A stretch of 64,000 bases of DNA, from contig JADLZK010007347.1 in the NCBI GenBank assembly GCA_015847255.1, forward strand, positions 124,001 through 188,000, written 5' to 3'. The notes beneath the pieces were generated by a model. It searched no databases, had not been told where the DNA came from, and saw only the letters and a program-made list of their open reading frames with translations. Below, piece after piece: positions 24,371 through 40,539 of this stretch. How positions within the stretch are numbered: the first letter of the stretch is position 1; every line of letters begins with the position of its first letter. This DNA is from Hyparrhenia diplandra (taxonomy: Eukaryota; Streptophyta; Magnoliopsida; Poales; Poaceae). Both the position numbers and the translations under genes were made by a program.

Positions 24371-24699
24371 ATGATTGGTACTACTACTCCTTATGCTGTT
24401 AGGTCTGTATTCATCTACCCCGTTTGTTTTGTTTTTCTATTGTTTTTATCTTTCTGACATATTCTTTGGTTTACGGATATCCCCAATGTGCTTAAACATT
24501 TAATCTACTTTCATTTTATTATTGTCCCTCGGATCTACTGCTTATATATTTGAGCAGGTAAGCTACTACTTTGTCTTGAGAATGCCTACCTCGGAGTTAT
24601 GTTTATGTTGAAGGCTACCTTAATTTCAAAATGTTTCTTTCCTTATAGACAGATTTTTAGTAAGGAAAAAAAAGGTTTTATCGGAGTTATGTATTGTCC

Positions 24700-24880
24700 A
24701 CAGCTTGTTCTCCCGTTTGCTAGCTTGTGCTCCATTTTTATAATATGATCTTTACTGTTCGGGACTCACGTCTTGGGCATAGTGAAAAACTGAAACTATA
24801 ATGATTTTCATTAGTTTCATTATTTCACAAATGAAATAAAACGGGGAGCATGTAAGAGTTTCCGTCGACTTGTTTATGCT
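24700..24880 (+). repeat. Internal MULE repeat, copy 1
   Basis: The words GCTTGTGCTCC, CTTTACTGTTCGG, TCTTGG.CATAGTGAAAAACT and TCACAAATGAAATAAAA recur in order at about 25850-26020 and 30960-31130. The three copies share orientation. Confidence 0.65.
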
Positions 24881-25689
24881 TAAAGGTAGGATTTGCTTGC
24901 TTGTTACTAATATTTTGAACTTAAAATGCAAATCATACTTCTAATCATACTTCCCAAACGGAAATAAGACATGTAAGAGTCGCCGTCCTTCCCTTGCTTC
25001 AAGGTAGGATTTGCTTGCTTGTTACTAATAGCACAAGCTAATTAAACCACGAAATACTCCTATATAGCAGTTGGTCGGTAGCTGACAGTCGCAATCTCTG
25101 TATGGTCAGTAGCTGACAGTCACAACTCTAAAAATTAGTGTACTAGCATTACTGATAACAGAAACTGCGTGTATTTGTTTCTAAATAAGGCTAACATCTT
25201 ACTTCCTGTTCATTTTTGCTCCATTCAGATTGAGTTGTTGTTTTTTTCAGAAGTTTAAACATTTAATTTGGTAGGATTTGGGAACTAGCAGATAAGTCTA
25301 ATGATGTTCTTTTAGTTTTTGAGCGCATCTTGTGGTAATTTGGAATTTAAATGACTAAAAGATTAGTATCAGTCATTAACCATAACAGAAACTGAATGTC
25401 TTTGCTAAGCTGCTTTGGTTGATAGTTAAGTGCTAAGGAAGCTTTTTAAGATGTTGAAGACATCTTTTGAAAATTGGAAAGCATGTGACTGAAAAATAGT
25501 CATAAATAATGGCACCATTGTCATTCAATTTTCTTACTTGAACTTCTCATCCATTTTCCCTAAACCCTTTCCTGAAGGAAGACATTTGATTCTTATTTAG
25601 TTGTTTTCCGTGATAAGAATCATACTACATACGTCACACTAGTGGACAAATATAAACTTAACTCTTTTTACTAAGTACCTTTTCTTTTA

Positions 25690-26110
25690 GGCACTTTAAA
25701 AACAGTTTCTGTTCTTGGTTATTGTAGTTCTATTATAAATTGCTTTTCTACAGGTCCGGATCATTCTATTGCTTTTTATATTATAAATTGCTTATATTTT
25801 CTTGCTGTCATTTCCTTTTTATTTTAACATATTCTAGCTTATGCTCCCTTCCTTAGCAAATAGCCCACCGACTGTGCTCCTATCTGATAGCTTGTGCTCC
25901 CTTGTTAAATGTCGATATGCTTTTTACTGTTTGGCAATCATGTCTTGGTATGCCTAGTGAAAAACTGAAAATAGACTTGTTTTCATTTATTTTCATTATT
26001 TAACAAATGAAATAAAATGGGGATGCGTTTTTGTCTAAACTATATTTTCTCCACACCGAACATTTTCAATTGTACCTGCACTTTTACTCCCTCAATTACT
26101 AATGTTCTTT
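25690..26110 (+). repeat. Internal MULE repeat, copy 2 (longer)
   Basis: This copy extends left to TCTATTATAAATTGCTTTTC and ACAGGTCCGGATCATTCTAT, which match 30620-30660. The match continues through CTGCACTTTT.CTCCCTCAATTACTAATGT.CTTTT at 26075-26110 and 31195-31230. Confidence 0.7.
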
Positions 26111-26465
26111 TAATACATACAGACAAATGAACTCTACCAATTGGCCTCTGTTGATTTTCGCTTGTTGCTATGTTGGGTAATTGAACTATCCTATTTTATT
26201 TTAAGGTGGAAGCCATTTGGAATTTGTTTGCAGCACTCTCTCTTGCAAGCATTGGAATACTTTTTGTGTTGGGTTGTTTCTTTGCTTTCCACGAATAAAA
26301 GAGCTATTTATCCATTGCCATTTGGATGTGGAGACCATCTACAGGAGAAAAGTAGCTATCTTGACTTTATTGTATAGTTCAGCCTACAGGAATACATGAT
26401 GGGAAACACTACCAAATGGCTTATAGGTTAATTAGTGATTAGTGGGAACTACTACCTCTATTCTA

Positions 26466-26546
26466 CTCCCTCCATCCCAAATTATAAGTCACTTTGACTA
26501 TTTAGTTATGTATGTCAAAGTGACTTATAATTTGGAATGGAGGGAG
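26466..26546. mobile_element. Stowaway MITE (81 bp)
   Basis: Nearly perfect inverted ends (CTCCCTCCATCCCAAATTAT and its complement with one mismatch) surround a short centre. TA flanks both sides (26464-26465 and 26547-26548). It is nested in the large MULE. Confidence 0.92.
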
Positions 26547-29500
26547 TATATTGCAATTCCCTTTGACTAAGACTTCTTAAAGTCCAAATAAATTCATCTG
26601 ATTTGAAGAACCTATAGTAGTTCCTGTTCCTGACATACTTTCTTTCAAATTCTATATTTTATATTTATAGAATAGAATTGACTGTGGATTGACTTAACTA
26701 ATTATTTATTAACTGTTATAGAGTGGTACTCAACGCTCTTGCGTAGATTCCAAATTAAACAAGTCTATTTTAGTTTGGTGAATTTAAATAAGTCTATTTT
26801 TGAACCTTTTGGTAACCTGGTGGATCAATACGTGACTTATTTTTTATTCATTCACATTCTGGAACATGTTTTGTTTATATCTCGGTGTTTGTGCACTACC
26901 ATTTTATGAGTTCCTGCTGCATGCAATAAGATGAAATTAATAATTAGCTTATTGTCTGCAGATTCTTGTAAGTTTGTTCTTGCATATATATGGAAGGATA
27001 TGAGCTCATTTTGATTTTAATTATTGAACATCTATTTTTTTAGTACACAACATGGGGGTTTTATATGAGCCAATTGAAACTGTTGTGGTTTCTAGAGGAC
27101 ACTGAAACTAGGTGTTTTGGTTTACAGAATGCTAATAAATAGGCAACTCTGAAACATGACAGCTGGATAGCATGATTATAATTGTAGTTACTCCTAGATT
27201 AGTGACACAATGTTGCTCTGTTGCCTGCGTGGCTTGCACACAATTCATCAACCATCATCCCAGCAGCTGTTGATTGTACTTCTCCACGGACTAGCTGTGT
27301 AACTGATGGATCACAAATATAGATAAGAGCAGTATTTTTGGATCATGAGGTGTGCACTGTAGGGGATATTCCTTGTCCTTGTTATTATTTTTTTTCTTGT
27401 CTGATACAATATTATTTATCTATTGCAGATTCTGGAATATAACTTCAATTCATTAGGTGCCATCCAGAGGTAAATCTGCATTGCATCTAGGTTTCTTTCC
27501 ACAATAATTTATGTATTTCTTCTTCTGAATTTGGCTATTATCTTTTACAAAAAGAAATTTGTGTTCTGAGACAGCTTCTCTGTTTAAAACATCCATATCA
27601 CACTTAGGTAATCACAGTATATTTCTAAGGCACTTCGTAGTGTTTTTTTTTCCTACCATGCAAAATCCAATACCTAATTTGACATCCCCATTTTTGTTAT
27701 CAAATCCTCTTTTGAAAAACATTGTTACCAAACCTTTTTTGTGGAAACATTGTTTTTCTGTTATTTTTCTAATCCATATTGAGAAAACTTCCGTCTCCAC
27801 AACTGATAGGTACCCTATCCTGCCCTTCTCTGTGTTCTACATTGTTCTCCATTCTTTCTTATGCAGATTTGTTTTTTGAAGCTAACATGCTAATCTGGGA
27901 ACGGGTCCTGCTAATCTGTACTAAATGGATCCATTGATGACCTTAATAAGGCACTCTGAATTGTCTCTGTTAACTCCAATTATGCTTGACTGCTTGTACT
28001 ATGTTAACTCAATCTAATCTGAAATCAACTTCATACCTGCTCTCCAAGGCAAAGCTTGACATTATATGCTATCCAGATGTAATAATTGATTAAGGCTTTT
28101 AGAGAAGTATGTGAGCACTCTTCTTCCATCTGTTCTGTTATGTATCCAGTGTCTGCCATTTATATGTGGTAACTGCTACTAAATTTTGATCATTAGTGGG
28201 CATGTCCTATTATTGCTTTTTGTTGATGGCTGTAGCTTTTTTGCTGATTGCTGAATGTTGATCAGTTTTCTAATGTTGTTTTAAAACTATTGTCCTGGAA
28301 TCCTTTAGTTTAAACAAGTTGAATGTATTATCATGTCCTTAATTGTACCTGTTTATCTTTACTTTTATATATAGCAGTGCTACAGTTCAATCGAACAATA
28401 TTATAGAATTATATCTTTTTCTTAGTAGAGAGGGAGTACTGGCTTGGCTGTTGGAGCACTGCACAACTAATGCAAAAGGTCTTTTATCTTTCCTTCCTCC
28501 TACCTATAGTGGATCATGGATGCATGGTTTCTCATTTAAGCCATAGAGTGTTTCAGAAGCAAATTACCTACCGTACCCAATGCATTCTTTAAATTTATTT
28601 CCACATCGATGATATTTATAACCAACCAGATGATTTTCTGAAATCATGCATGATGGTTGTGACTCCTGGCTGGCTGGCTGTTAGCATTTGGCTCTTTGGT
28701 TTAACATTGCTTGACCTGGGAATTTAATCAGCATTGCTCTCTGTTGCAGCCATAGCATTGATCTGGGAAGCGCCCTGCCCTGCCCTGAACTAAATGAACG
28801 GCGTAGCTTTTTGGCCTTGTGAAAAAAAAACTCGGAAATATTTTGACGCTCATTCGTATTGTACAGTTGGTTTTGGCCGTCTCTTGGTTGTCTTGGTGCG
28901 TAGAAAGTTAGACGATGAGATGTTCACAAATAGTGTTCCAAAAAGGAAATGTTTGCAAATAACATTATTTAGTTTTGCAGATGTACTACAAAGAAGTTTT
29001 TTGCTGAAAGTATTGAATTAATAATTGTACAACCTTTTTGATATCAATTGACTAATTAAGTTTGCATATGTGAAGGTTTTATACTGGATTTTTTTTGTAC
29101 TGGTCGAAGTTTTTCTAAATTATACTAGGTTTATAAAAAAATATTACAACATTTGTATCTACTGGTCATACTGATGTGATGTTCCAAAATAAGTGTTACT
29201 ATGGTTTCCTATCTGTCAAACATTTTTTTAAGTTCAATTGGGTTTACAAAAAATATTACAACATTTGTATATCCTATTAAGCTTATTAGAAAATAGATTT
29301 AGTGATTCATCTAATCCAATGATACTAATTATGTACTACAACAACATTTTTTTTTTTTTTTTGCCAAAGTTAAAAATATTTGACTTCTTGATAAGAAAGT
29401 ACAACATTTGTATATCAAATTAAGAGTATTTTTTGTATCAAAATTATTATCTGTGTACTTCGTCCACTCCTGCCGCAGATGTGTGCCACTTGCGTCAGTT

Positions 29501-30477
29501 ACGTACATCGTCTTAAACACCAAATGCTAATGCCTGCTCTCATGGGATACATATCGATGGAACAAAATGGTCCAATAAATCCACTTGGTGCAAGTCAGGT
29601 TTCTCACTCCATTTGTTCTTTATTTCTGAAATGCTTTTTGTAAAAATAGGCATCACGTTGCAAATCTCGTAAGAAATTGCAGTGAGGAAATCATTTTGAT
29701 GCAATTGTACAGTCAGAACTATTTACAAATCCTTTGCTAGCTGAAAGTAACTCTACTTCAGCGACAGTCAGGCGTTGCTGGCAATAGTGCACTTCAGGAG
29801 TTGAAGATATTTCCGGACAAGACAGATCTATCGTTCCTCCCATGAGAAAATAGTTACCGGAAGGACACATTCACCCTTCTCTCTTTTTCTCGACCTGGAA
29901 GTGAGAAGACAAAATTATGCACCGAAAACTATCAGCAGCTGACAATAAATATATTCACAACATTCCAAGCAATAAAGTCAAACAAGTAAAATAGTTCTTG
30001 CACAACTAGTTATGATGATAGTAGTTACGAACTCCTATCAAAATATTAATGCAAAAATAATAGCAAAGATATTTCAAAAATAGATGGAAACATGTATTTT
30101 AAGTTGTAAATTTGGAAAACAAATGATAGGAATGCATAATTTATAGGAATACAAGACAATACTGAAATGAGACCACTGTTGTCCTAACTGAAATCTTGTG
30201 CATCACGTACATTTGCCATTTACCTAGATAATCAGGGAATCAACCAACCCTTGTGTTTACAAATTATAGAAAATGGACATAGCAGTTGCATAACATAATA
30301 TATGAATGTTCGCTAATGTCTGAACATAATAGATGTCATTAAAATTGCAAAAAAAAAAAAAAAAAATGTTACCAATACAACTGTTCCATCGATCAGGCTG
30401 AATGTTTTGTAGCTGAATAATATAGGACATTTAAGTACTGTCAAAAGAAAAATATCTAATCATGGCTACTCAGCAAG

Positions 30478-30592
30478 CTAGTAGTCATCTAGATCATTTT
30501 CTTCGCCAATGGAAGGTAGTGGATTGTTTTCTGGGCAACGCCTAACATCATGGTCATTGCTGCGACACCTTTTGCAGTGTCGTGATTGTTTT
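30478..30592 (-). pseudogene. CCHC zinc-knuckle coding fragment
   Basis: The minus strand reads RHCKRCRSNDHDVRRCPENN, giving C-x2-C-x4-H-x4-C, and ends DDY-stop at 30478. Such a knuckle closes MURA-type (MULE) transposases and FAR1-related proteins. A stop lies a few codons upstream, so only the tail is readable. It could be the relic of the ancestral transposase gene or captured sequence. Confidence 0.45.
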
Positions 30593-30599
30593 CACGGCT

Positions 30600-31240
30600 C
30601 CTTACTTGGTTATTATAGTTCTAATATAAATTGATTTTCTATAGGTCCGGATTATTCTATTGTGTCCATTTGCAAGCAAGTTGTTACTAAAATAAATCTT
30701 GTGAAATTGTATGAATGCAATATTAAATTTTCTTTTATCTTAAATGTAGTGTTAATTTTGGATATTGAGAAAGTTTATGCTCTACCATATGTTTAGCCTT
30801 TCAACTATGTGAAGTCTAGCCTATTCAGTATTAAGAAGTTAGTCATGGGACTGTGAAGGAGTTTGGAGATATAGTTTTATCACTCAAACAATAAAATGTT
30901 TCAACCCTTAATTTCTTGCTGTCAGTTCCTTTTTATTTTAACATATTCTAGCTTAAGCTCACTTCGTTAGCTAACAGCCCATAGACTCTGCTCCTATCTG
31001 ATGCTCCCTTGTCATATGTCATATATGCTCTTTACGGTTTGGCAAGCATGTCTTGGTATGCATAGCGAAAAACTAAAACTAGCCTTGTTTTCATTTAATT
31101 TCATTATTTCACAAATGAAATAAAATGGGGGATGTGTTTTTCTCTAAACTATATTTTCTCCACATGATGTCCTACTGAACGTTTTCAGTTGTACCTGCAC
31201 TTTTCTCCCTCAATTACTAATGTCCTTTTTAATATATGTC
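30600..31240 (+). repeat. Internal MULE repeat, copy 3
   Basis: Matches 25700-26110 with an extra internal segment (about 30660-30910). See copy 2 for shared words. Confidence 0.7.
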
Positions 31241-31359
31241 GTGCTCTGTCAACAAAACTGTGTTACTTCTAGGCCAAAGAAACATGACTGAAGTAGGGGG
31301 CATAGAGCAAGCACTCTAAAACAGTAAATAAATGATACGAAAATGAGTGTAAAGCAAAC

Positions 31360-31439
31360 CTCGCTGATCAAGCTGGATAACATATGGCTGTTTCTTCAGC
31401 TCAAGCTCCTTAAACACGGCCTTTGCTCTTTTGCAGCAC
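31360..31439 (-). pseudogene. Captured glutaredoxin exon (CPYC class)
   Basis: An 80-bp exon on the minus strand is bounded by a good acceptor (TTTCACAG) and a donor (GTTTGC). It encodes CCKRAKAVFKELELKK and QPYVIQLDQR, the helix and strand that follow the active site in class I plant glutaredoxins (GRXC4/C6-like). The exon keeps the expected phases: it begins with the last base of the active-site proline codon and ends with the first base of the following Glu codon. The active-site Tyr codon reads TGC (Cys), so the motif would be CPCC instead of CPYC. I found neither the preceding exon nor the downstream GGSDD-containing exons within the MULE. It is therefore a captured fragment, not a working gene. 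Confidence 0.75.
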
Positions 31440-31849
31440 CTGTGAAATTTAGTGCTCTCATAAGATAAAGAGTTTTTTATACCAGACATACAATGCTAAT
31501 AAGAGTATGTACTTTGGTACAGGAGCTACAGCCACAAAGCGTCATCTCCATACATTCATTGCTCAAACATTATCACTGTACATTTGCTGCTCAGGTCATT
31601 TGAGTATCTGACTCTTATCAGTGCATTTTCTTAATGTTATGCACTCCCAGAAAGTATTAAATGTTAAACTTGATAAATATATTTAGGTTTTGCTTCTTGA
31701 ACTGCATCGCAAGAGAACAAGTGAGCTAAACAGGTGGACACAAAAGTTGTAGCATTCTATAAGGACCAAGGAAGCAAGATCCTAAACCTGATTTGTATCA
31801 TAGATATCAGTATTACTAGAAACAAATTGAATTATGAACAATCTTATAC

Positions 31850-32200
31850 CTGTGGGCAGATCTGGGCGAGAGCAGTAGGGAAAAGGATTCAGACCAGGAG
31901 ATTAAAACCAGCAGATTCAGGCCAGGCACCGGTGCGGCCGGAGCGAATGTCGGGGGTTCGGCGCATTGGATCCATGGCGCTTGCCTTTCCAGGCGGCGTG
32001 AGGTGCAGCGATGGATCTAGGTCACCGTTGGAGACGACCCTGTGCGCAGGCGTGCCAAAGAGTTGGAGGAGGAGGAGGAGGCGGCGGCGGAGGTGGCTGC
32101 GCAGGCGTGCAAAATAGTTGGAGGAGGAGGCGGCGGCGGCGGCGCCGGCGGCGGAAACGGCGACGGAGGCCCTGTCGCCTGCGCGTGGTTGGGGACTGAA
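31850..32200 (-). other. GC-rich leader exon of the MULE, minus strand
   Basis: GC-rich sequence with GCC/CCT repeats ends at a plausible donor (CCCACAG then GTATAAG, exon end 31850) that could splice to the glutaredoxin exon acceptor at 31440. The first ATG after the repeats (31975) opens only a 28-codon frame. Its position just inside the TIR fits transcription starting in the TIR, as seen for Pack-MULEs. Confidence 0.4.
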
Positions 32201-34361
32201 GGCAGAGAAAATAAAAAAGCAAATGGCGCACGGCAGTCCACGTCTCTGAACCCCACACGCATATGTGGACCCACAGTATAGATACGTATACCACCTGTAT
32301 TCAGATTTTGTTGGCATAGTATTACAGTTGGAGCTAAAGTAGCACAGATCTCAACGTAGCTGATCCAACGGAAGCATGCTTGGGTGCACATGCTCTTAGG
32401 AGCAGAATAAACTTTCTCTCCTCGGTATACATTATCTTCCATCTGAGGATCGATGCCGCACGTACGTACTGATGATCTAAGCAGTTGCTACTTGCTAGTT
32501 CCAGTGGATCTGTATCAGATCGAGGCGCACAAATCACATCTAACCGAAAATTCTAGAGTACCAGAAAAATCGGAGCAGCTTTTTATTTGCAGCACATACT
32601 ACGTTCGCGCTTTAGTAGAATCTATTGGAGCCCGCATTCTTTTTACATATATATACTTATATACGTAATAAGTTCTTTTTCCTTTTGATAAAGGAGCTAG
32701 CCCGGCCGCATTCAAAGCCGGCCGGCTATGCTGCGTGCCCGGCCGGAGAGCTTTGCACGTACGTACAAAGTGCATTAGCTTGTCGCAAGTGCATGCATAT
32801 ATGCTATTGTAGTAGTTGCAGAGTGCATTGGCTAGTGCGAGACTGCGAGTCCATTCAGGGCCGGCCGGCCAGCTATGCATGATAGCTGGGTAGTGCGATG
32901 ACTCCGGCCACTCGATCTATATGCATGCTAGTGACGACGATGAGTACTACGGATCGCCGCGCTGACGTACGAAAGCCCGCCGTCAAATCCATTTCGACGG
33001 CAACATCGCATGTCACTTCTTCTGTCCAAGGTGGACCATCATTAGGCCCGGCCCGATGAATCACACTGCACAGCAGTCAGGATTCACACGTAGCGTACGT
33101 ATTACAGAATGCTAGAGAGTAACTCCAAGGGTTTTCTTTATGTCTTTTCCGCCTTATTTATAGTAATAGTGATGATTTTTGTAAAAGAAATTGATCTGCG
33201 GTGACTAGCTAACAGTACGTCTCGGGTATTTCCCCCACTTAAAAAAAGAAGGAAAATCTTCTCAAGCAAATCCAGAAAATCCCCAAACACCACACCGGCA
33301 CCGCAGTTCCATGAGATGAGCAGGCCACATACCTGTGCTTTGGGTGTGTGTAGATGAGAGAGTTTTTGAAAAAAAAAAAAACTCTAGAATCTGGTTATGT
33401 TTGTTTTGATAATTTTAAGAAGGGAAAATCCCCCTATTTTTCTTAAAAAATAGATATTTATTCAAAAAAGTTCTTCAATTAGATCTTTGATGAAATATTA
33501 TTAAGCTCCCTTTTTTCTGTGTTTTTCGTTATTCAAAGACGGAGAACAGGGATGACTCCAAATAGGTTGATTCTACGGATCGACACGAAAACATGTGGAC
33601 CGCGTACGGTGTGGTACGGCACACGGGGTTTTTTTTAAATTAGTATATAAAATATATTTATTCGCCAAGCCGCCGCCGTCGCGAAATAGGTCCACTCAAC
33701 ATGCAGGCGGTGCAGAAGGTGACGGCTCGGCCACGAAATAGATCCTGCCTCCACTCGAGAAGGTGAAAGCACGCCCTTTTTCTCTCGTTTTATTTGTGCC
33801 CACAAGTATGGGACGAGTCGGACGACCTTATGTTTCCTTGGTGAGTGCGTGTGACTCCAATGTGACATTGACTCGATCCCCTTTCCCACGTGTACGCTTA
33901 TTTTGGAAAGGTCGGAGTAGGAGGCTAGTGCGCTCTGGTCAGTACTCCGACTGACATGCGCATGGTCAGAAAGATTGCAAGAATTCATTGCAGTTTTGTC
34001 CGCTTTTGCCTTTGCACTTTTACAGCTGCCATAGTACCTTGCAAGTTTATTCATTTTCTCCCATGTTTGGGAATTAATGAACTGATGATCAATTCAGCAT
34101 CAGTTAGATGTCTCAGTCCAGATCTGGACTTCCAATGGATCCGAGGTAACATCAGGCGCACAAATAATCCAACAGATGGGCTTTGCATTCATTAAATCTG
34201 CACATATACATACAGTACCACACACCTATACTCGATCGATGAGTATCATCAAACCACACACGTATATAATTGAACACACACAGTAGTGTACATCGATTAC
34301 AAGAGGAGGACACACGATATACAAACACACATATATATATGCATAAATAATCTTATACTTA

Positions 34362-34490
34362 TATAGTATAGTATAGTATAGTATAGTATAGTATAGTATA
34401 GTATAGTATAGTATAGTATAGTATAGTATAGTATAGTATAGTATAGTATAGTATAGTATAGTATAGTATAGTATAGTATAGTATAGTATA
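34362..34490. repeat. (TATAG)n pentanucleotide microsatellite
   Basis: About 25 perfect units. The paralogous site in P2 (about 9236-9262) has only the unexpanded CTATATACTAGTATATATC, so the expansion occurred in P3. Confidence 0.95.
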
Positions 34491-35154
34491 TATCTAGCAC
34501 ATAATTAACAACAACCTTGTACTTGTTCACGTCGATGAGGATGCATGTTGCGCCCGTGTGTAGCCGTCTAGCTTTTATATATATATTCTGAACTACAGGT
34601 GGAGAGAGAGGCAACGACGTGCGTTAGCAATATCACCATGCAAAGCTTTATTGTATTATTACTAGCTACTCTTAATGAATTAATTATGCATGCCCCCACA
34701 CACGATGCCATAACATGGATTTTGTCGTAAGGCAGAAAAAGAAAAGAAAAGGTTGCACAATTTGTTTACACCCTAGCGACCCAACCTAGCTTATACGGTT
34801 AGATTTTGTGATTACATATACTATATATCATAAGTTCATAAATACTTAAAGTGTAATTAGGGAGACCATGCAAGGTTCAAATTTTGTCTTACAAAATAAT
34901 ATGGAGGTAGTAACACTTGAGTTGTGTCGTTTCAAAATTATATATGGGAGGCACCCGATGGATGCATGATGTATGGATAGATATCACACGTACGGTCGGG
35001 CCGGGGCATGCATGAGGCAGGCCATGCAAGAGGAGAACAAGTATATTCATATGCATGCATGCATGATGGTAAGAAAGAAAGAAGAATATACATGGGGCCG
35101 GGAACGTACTGATGGATGATACATGACGGAGTTTTGCTTGCTGCGTGCCACACC

Positions 35155-35607
35155 TCAACGCAGATTCTTGTACCACTCGCTTTTCATCACGTCGTCGAGA
35201 CTGTCGAGGCCGCCGCTGCCGTCGTAAATCTTTGCACCATCTTCGTATGCGGTGAAAGGATGAGGGAAGGCTTGATCGACAAGAGGAGGATCAAAAGCAA
35301 CAGCCGGAGCTGTCAAGGCTGCTGCTGCCGCCGTGGCATGAACGAGAGGGTCAAAAGCAGCAGAACCCGGAGCAGGAGGAAGTGGCAGTGCAGGCGCCGT
35401 GGCATGAACGAGAGGAGGAGCAAAACCAGGACGAAGTTCTGCCGCCGCCGCCACGAGCGCGCGGTACTCCTTGTAGCATCGGTGCCGCCGCATGTGCGAC
35501 GTACCATCGCTGCCACGGGCGGTAAACTTCTGCAAGCACCGCGGACATACAGCTATGTCGTTGTTCGACTTGACGAAGAAGCCCCATACCTTGGAACGGG
35601 GCGGCAT
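35155..35607 (-). CDS. BED-type zinc-finger mini-protein, gene B (150 aa)
   Basis: This is the closest intact paralogue of gene A. The finger has KVWGFF at residues 6-11, C21-x2-C24 (VCPRC), H38 and H42 in GTSHMRRHRC. A basic/alanine stretch, a Pro/Ala linker with two PLVHAT motifs, and an acidic-hydrophobic tail (KIYDGSG, LDSLDDVMKSEWYKNLR) follow. It is 12 residues shorter than A because the linker has fewer PPAPAVAFDPPLVV units. I chose the ATG at 35607 for its match to gene A; an ATG three codons upstream (35616) is possible. It is single-exon and probably a nuclear DNA-binding protein derived from an hAT-type BED finger; the function is unknown. Confidence 0.75.
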   Translation of the reverse strand: MPPRSKVWGFFVKSNNDIAVCPRCLQKFTARGSDGTSHMRRHRCYKEYRALVAAAAELRPGFAPPLVHATAPALPLPPAPGSAAFDPLVHATAAAAALTAPAVAFDPPLVDQAFPHPFTAYEDGAKIYDGSGGLDSLDDVMKSEWYKNLR

Positions 35608-35673
35608 GCTACACACACACTGTTGCTAGCTGCTTCAGTGTTCGGGCATCTCTCCTTAGATAGATGCTTGCAC

Positions 35674-35687
35674 ATATATATATATAC
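35674..35687 (-). promoter_or_regulatory. Putative TATA box of BED gene B
   Basis: TGTATATATATATG on the minus strand lies 67-80 bp upstream of the ATG, with the same leader as gene A (AAGGAGAGATGCCCGA). Upstream of it the (CA)n run ends homology with the other copies, so the distal promoter of B is new sequence. Confidence 0.5.
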
Positions 35688-35702
35688 ACACACACACACA
35701 CA

Positions 35703-36071
35703 TACATGGCTGGCCGGTGCGGGTCGGGTCGGGTCAGGCGCGGAGTTGGCGGTCGTGGATGGTTTGTTTGACCTGCTCAAGAGATAGGGGTTCTGTACTT
35801 ATAATTAGGGGTTCCCTAATCGCGGCATGCTGATGGGATTAGCTTAGTTTACGCGACGGTCGTAGGCTGAATCAGAGCGTATCGATGCAGAGGGTGAGCG
35901 CGGCGAATGGGAGCACTGCCCCTGCCTAGCAAACCGTCGTAGAAAATTAAAGTGAGCTGGGTGTGTTTTTAAATTCGGTTTCCAGCTGAAATTTCCACTG
36001 CTCGGCTGGGGTCGTGATCGATCATCTTGGAATCGGTTGAACGGTTCTGCGGCGGTGTTTTTTGTTTTGTT

Positions 36072-36073
<2 letters not shown>
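35703..36073. other. Unassigned DNA
   Basis: No feature is recognised beyond a short GGGTCGGGTC repeat near 35721-35735. This sequence replaces the expected continuation of duplicon P. Confidence 0.4.

Positions 36074-36166
<93 letters not shown>
36074..36166. repeat. (TA)n microsatellite, left border of long-TIR element
   Basis: Uninterrupted TA, about 93 bp, directly abutting the element that starts at 36167. Confidence 0.95.
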
Positions 36167-40330
<4,164 letters not shown>

Positions 40331-40539
40331 CCGCGATTCAGATTACTACGTACACTTTTGTCTTTTCTTATTAGTTGACGGTCTGCGTCACTAAATTTTT
40401 GATAATAGTAGGAGCAGCAAATGAACGAGCCAAAAGCCGCTTAAGGTCCACTGTAAACACCTGCCTACGTTTCCTGTAGACAAAGCCGCGCCGCTTCTCC
40501 CGTCACAATAAAAGCCTGCTCCCAGGGAAAATGAACGAC

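Larger units (their letters stand above)
23815..32418. mobile_element. 8.6-kb non-autonomous MULE (Pack-MULE-like) with captured gene pieces
   Basis: The two ends are inverted repeats of at least 100 bp, about 75% identical by eye. Shared words in order are ATTCTGCTCCNAAGAGCA, TGCACC, CATGC, CCGTT, GAT, GAGAT, GTGC, ACTT and CCAACT. The flanks are TCCTCCGTA (23806-23814) and TCCTCGGTA (32419-32427), a 9-bp target duplication with one mismatch. Joining the flanks restores duplicon P as in P1 (near 1888-1930), so the site is confirmed. Inside, both ends have GC-rich exon-like sequence (24000-24370 plus strand, 31850-32200 minus strand), a glutaredoxin exon and long AT-rich intron-like DNA. No transposase frame is present. 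Confidence 0.85.
32419..35690 (+). repeat. Segmental duplicon P, copy P3, right part (carries BED gene B)
   Basis: Resumes duplicon P after the MULE. Colinear with 1910-2790 of P1 and 8040-10470 of P2. Similarity to P4 is high between 34575 and 35670. It ends in a (CA)n run near 35685-35702, after which P2 and P4 sequence is not shared. Confidence 0.8.

Noticed and set aside
31360..31439. Functional glutaredoxin gene
   Set aside because: Only one exon is present, the active-site Tyr is changed, and it lies within a transposon.
31889..32317. Glycine/proline-rich frames on both strands near 32.1 kb
   Set aside because: They result from GGA/GGC repeats in the MULE leader.
23815..32418. Helitron as the carrier of the glutaredoxin exon
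   Set aside because: Long TIRs and a 9-bp duplication indicate a MULE; no 5' TC and 3' CTRR hairpin end with an A/T insertion site was seen.
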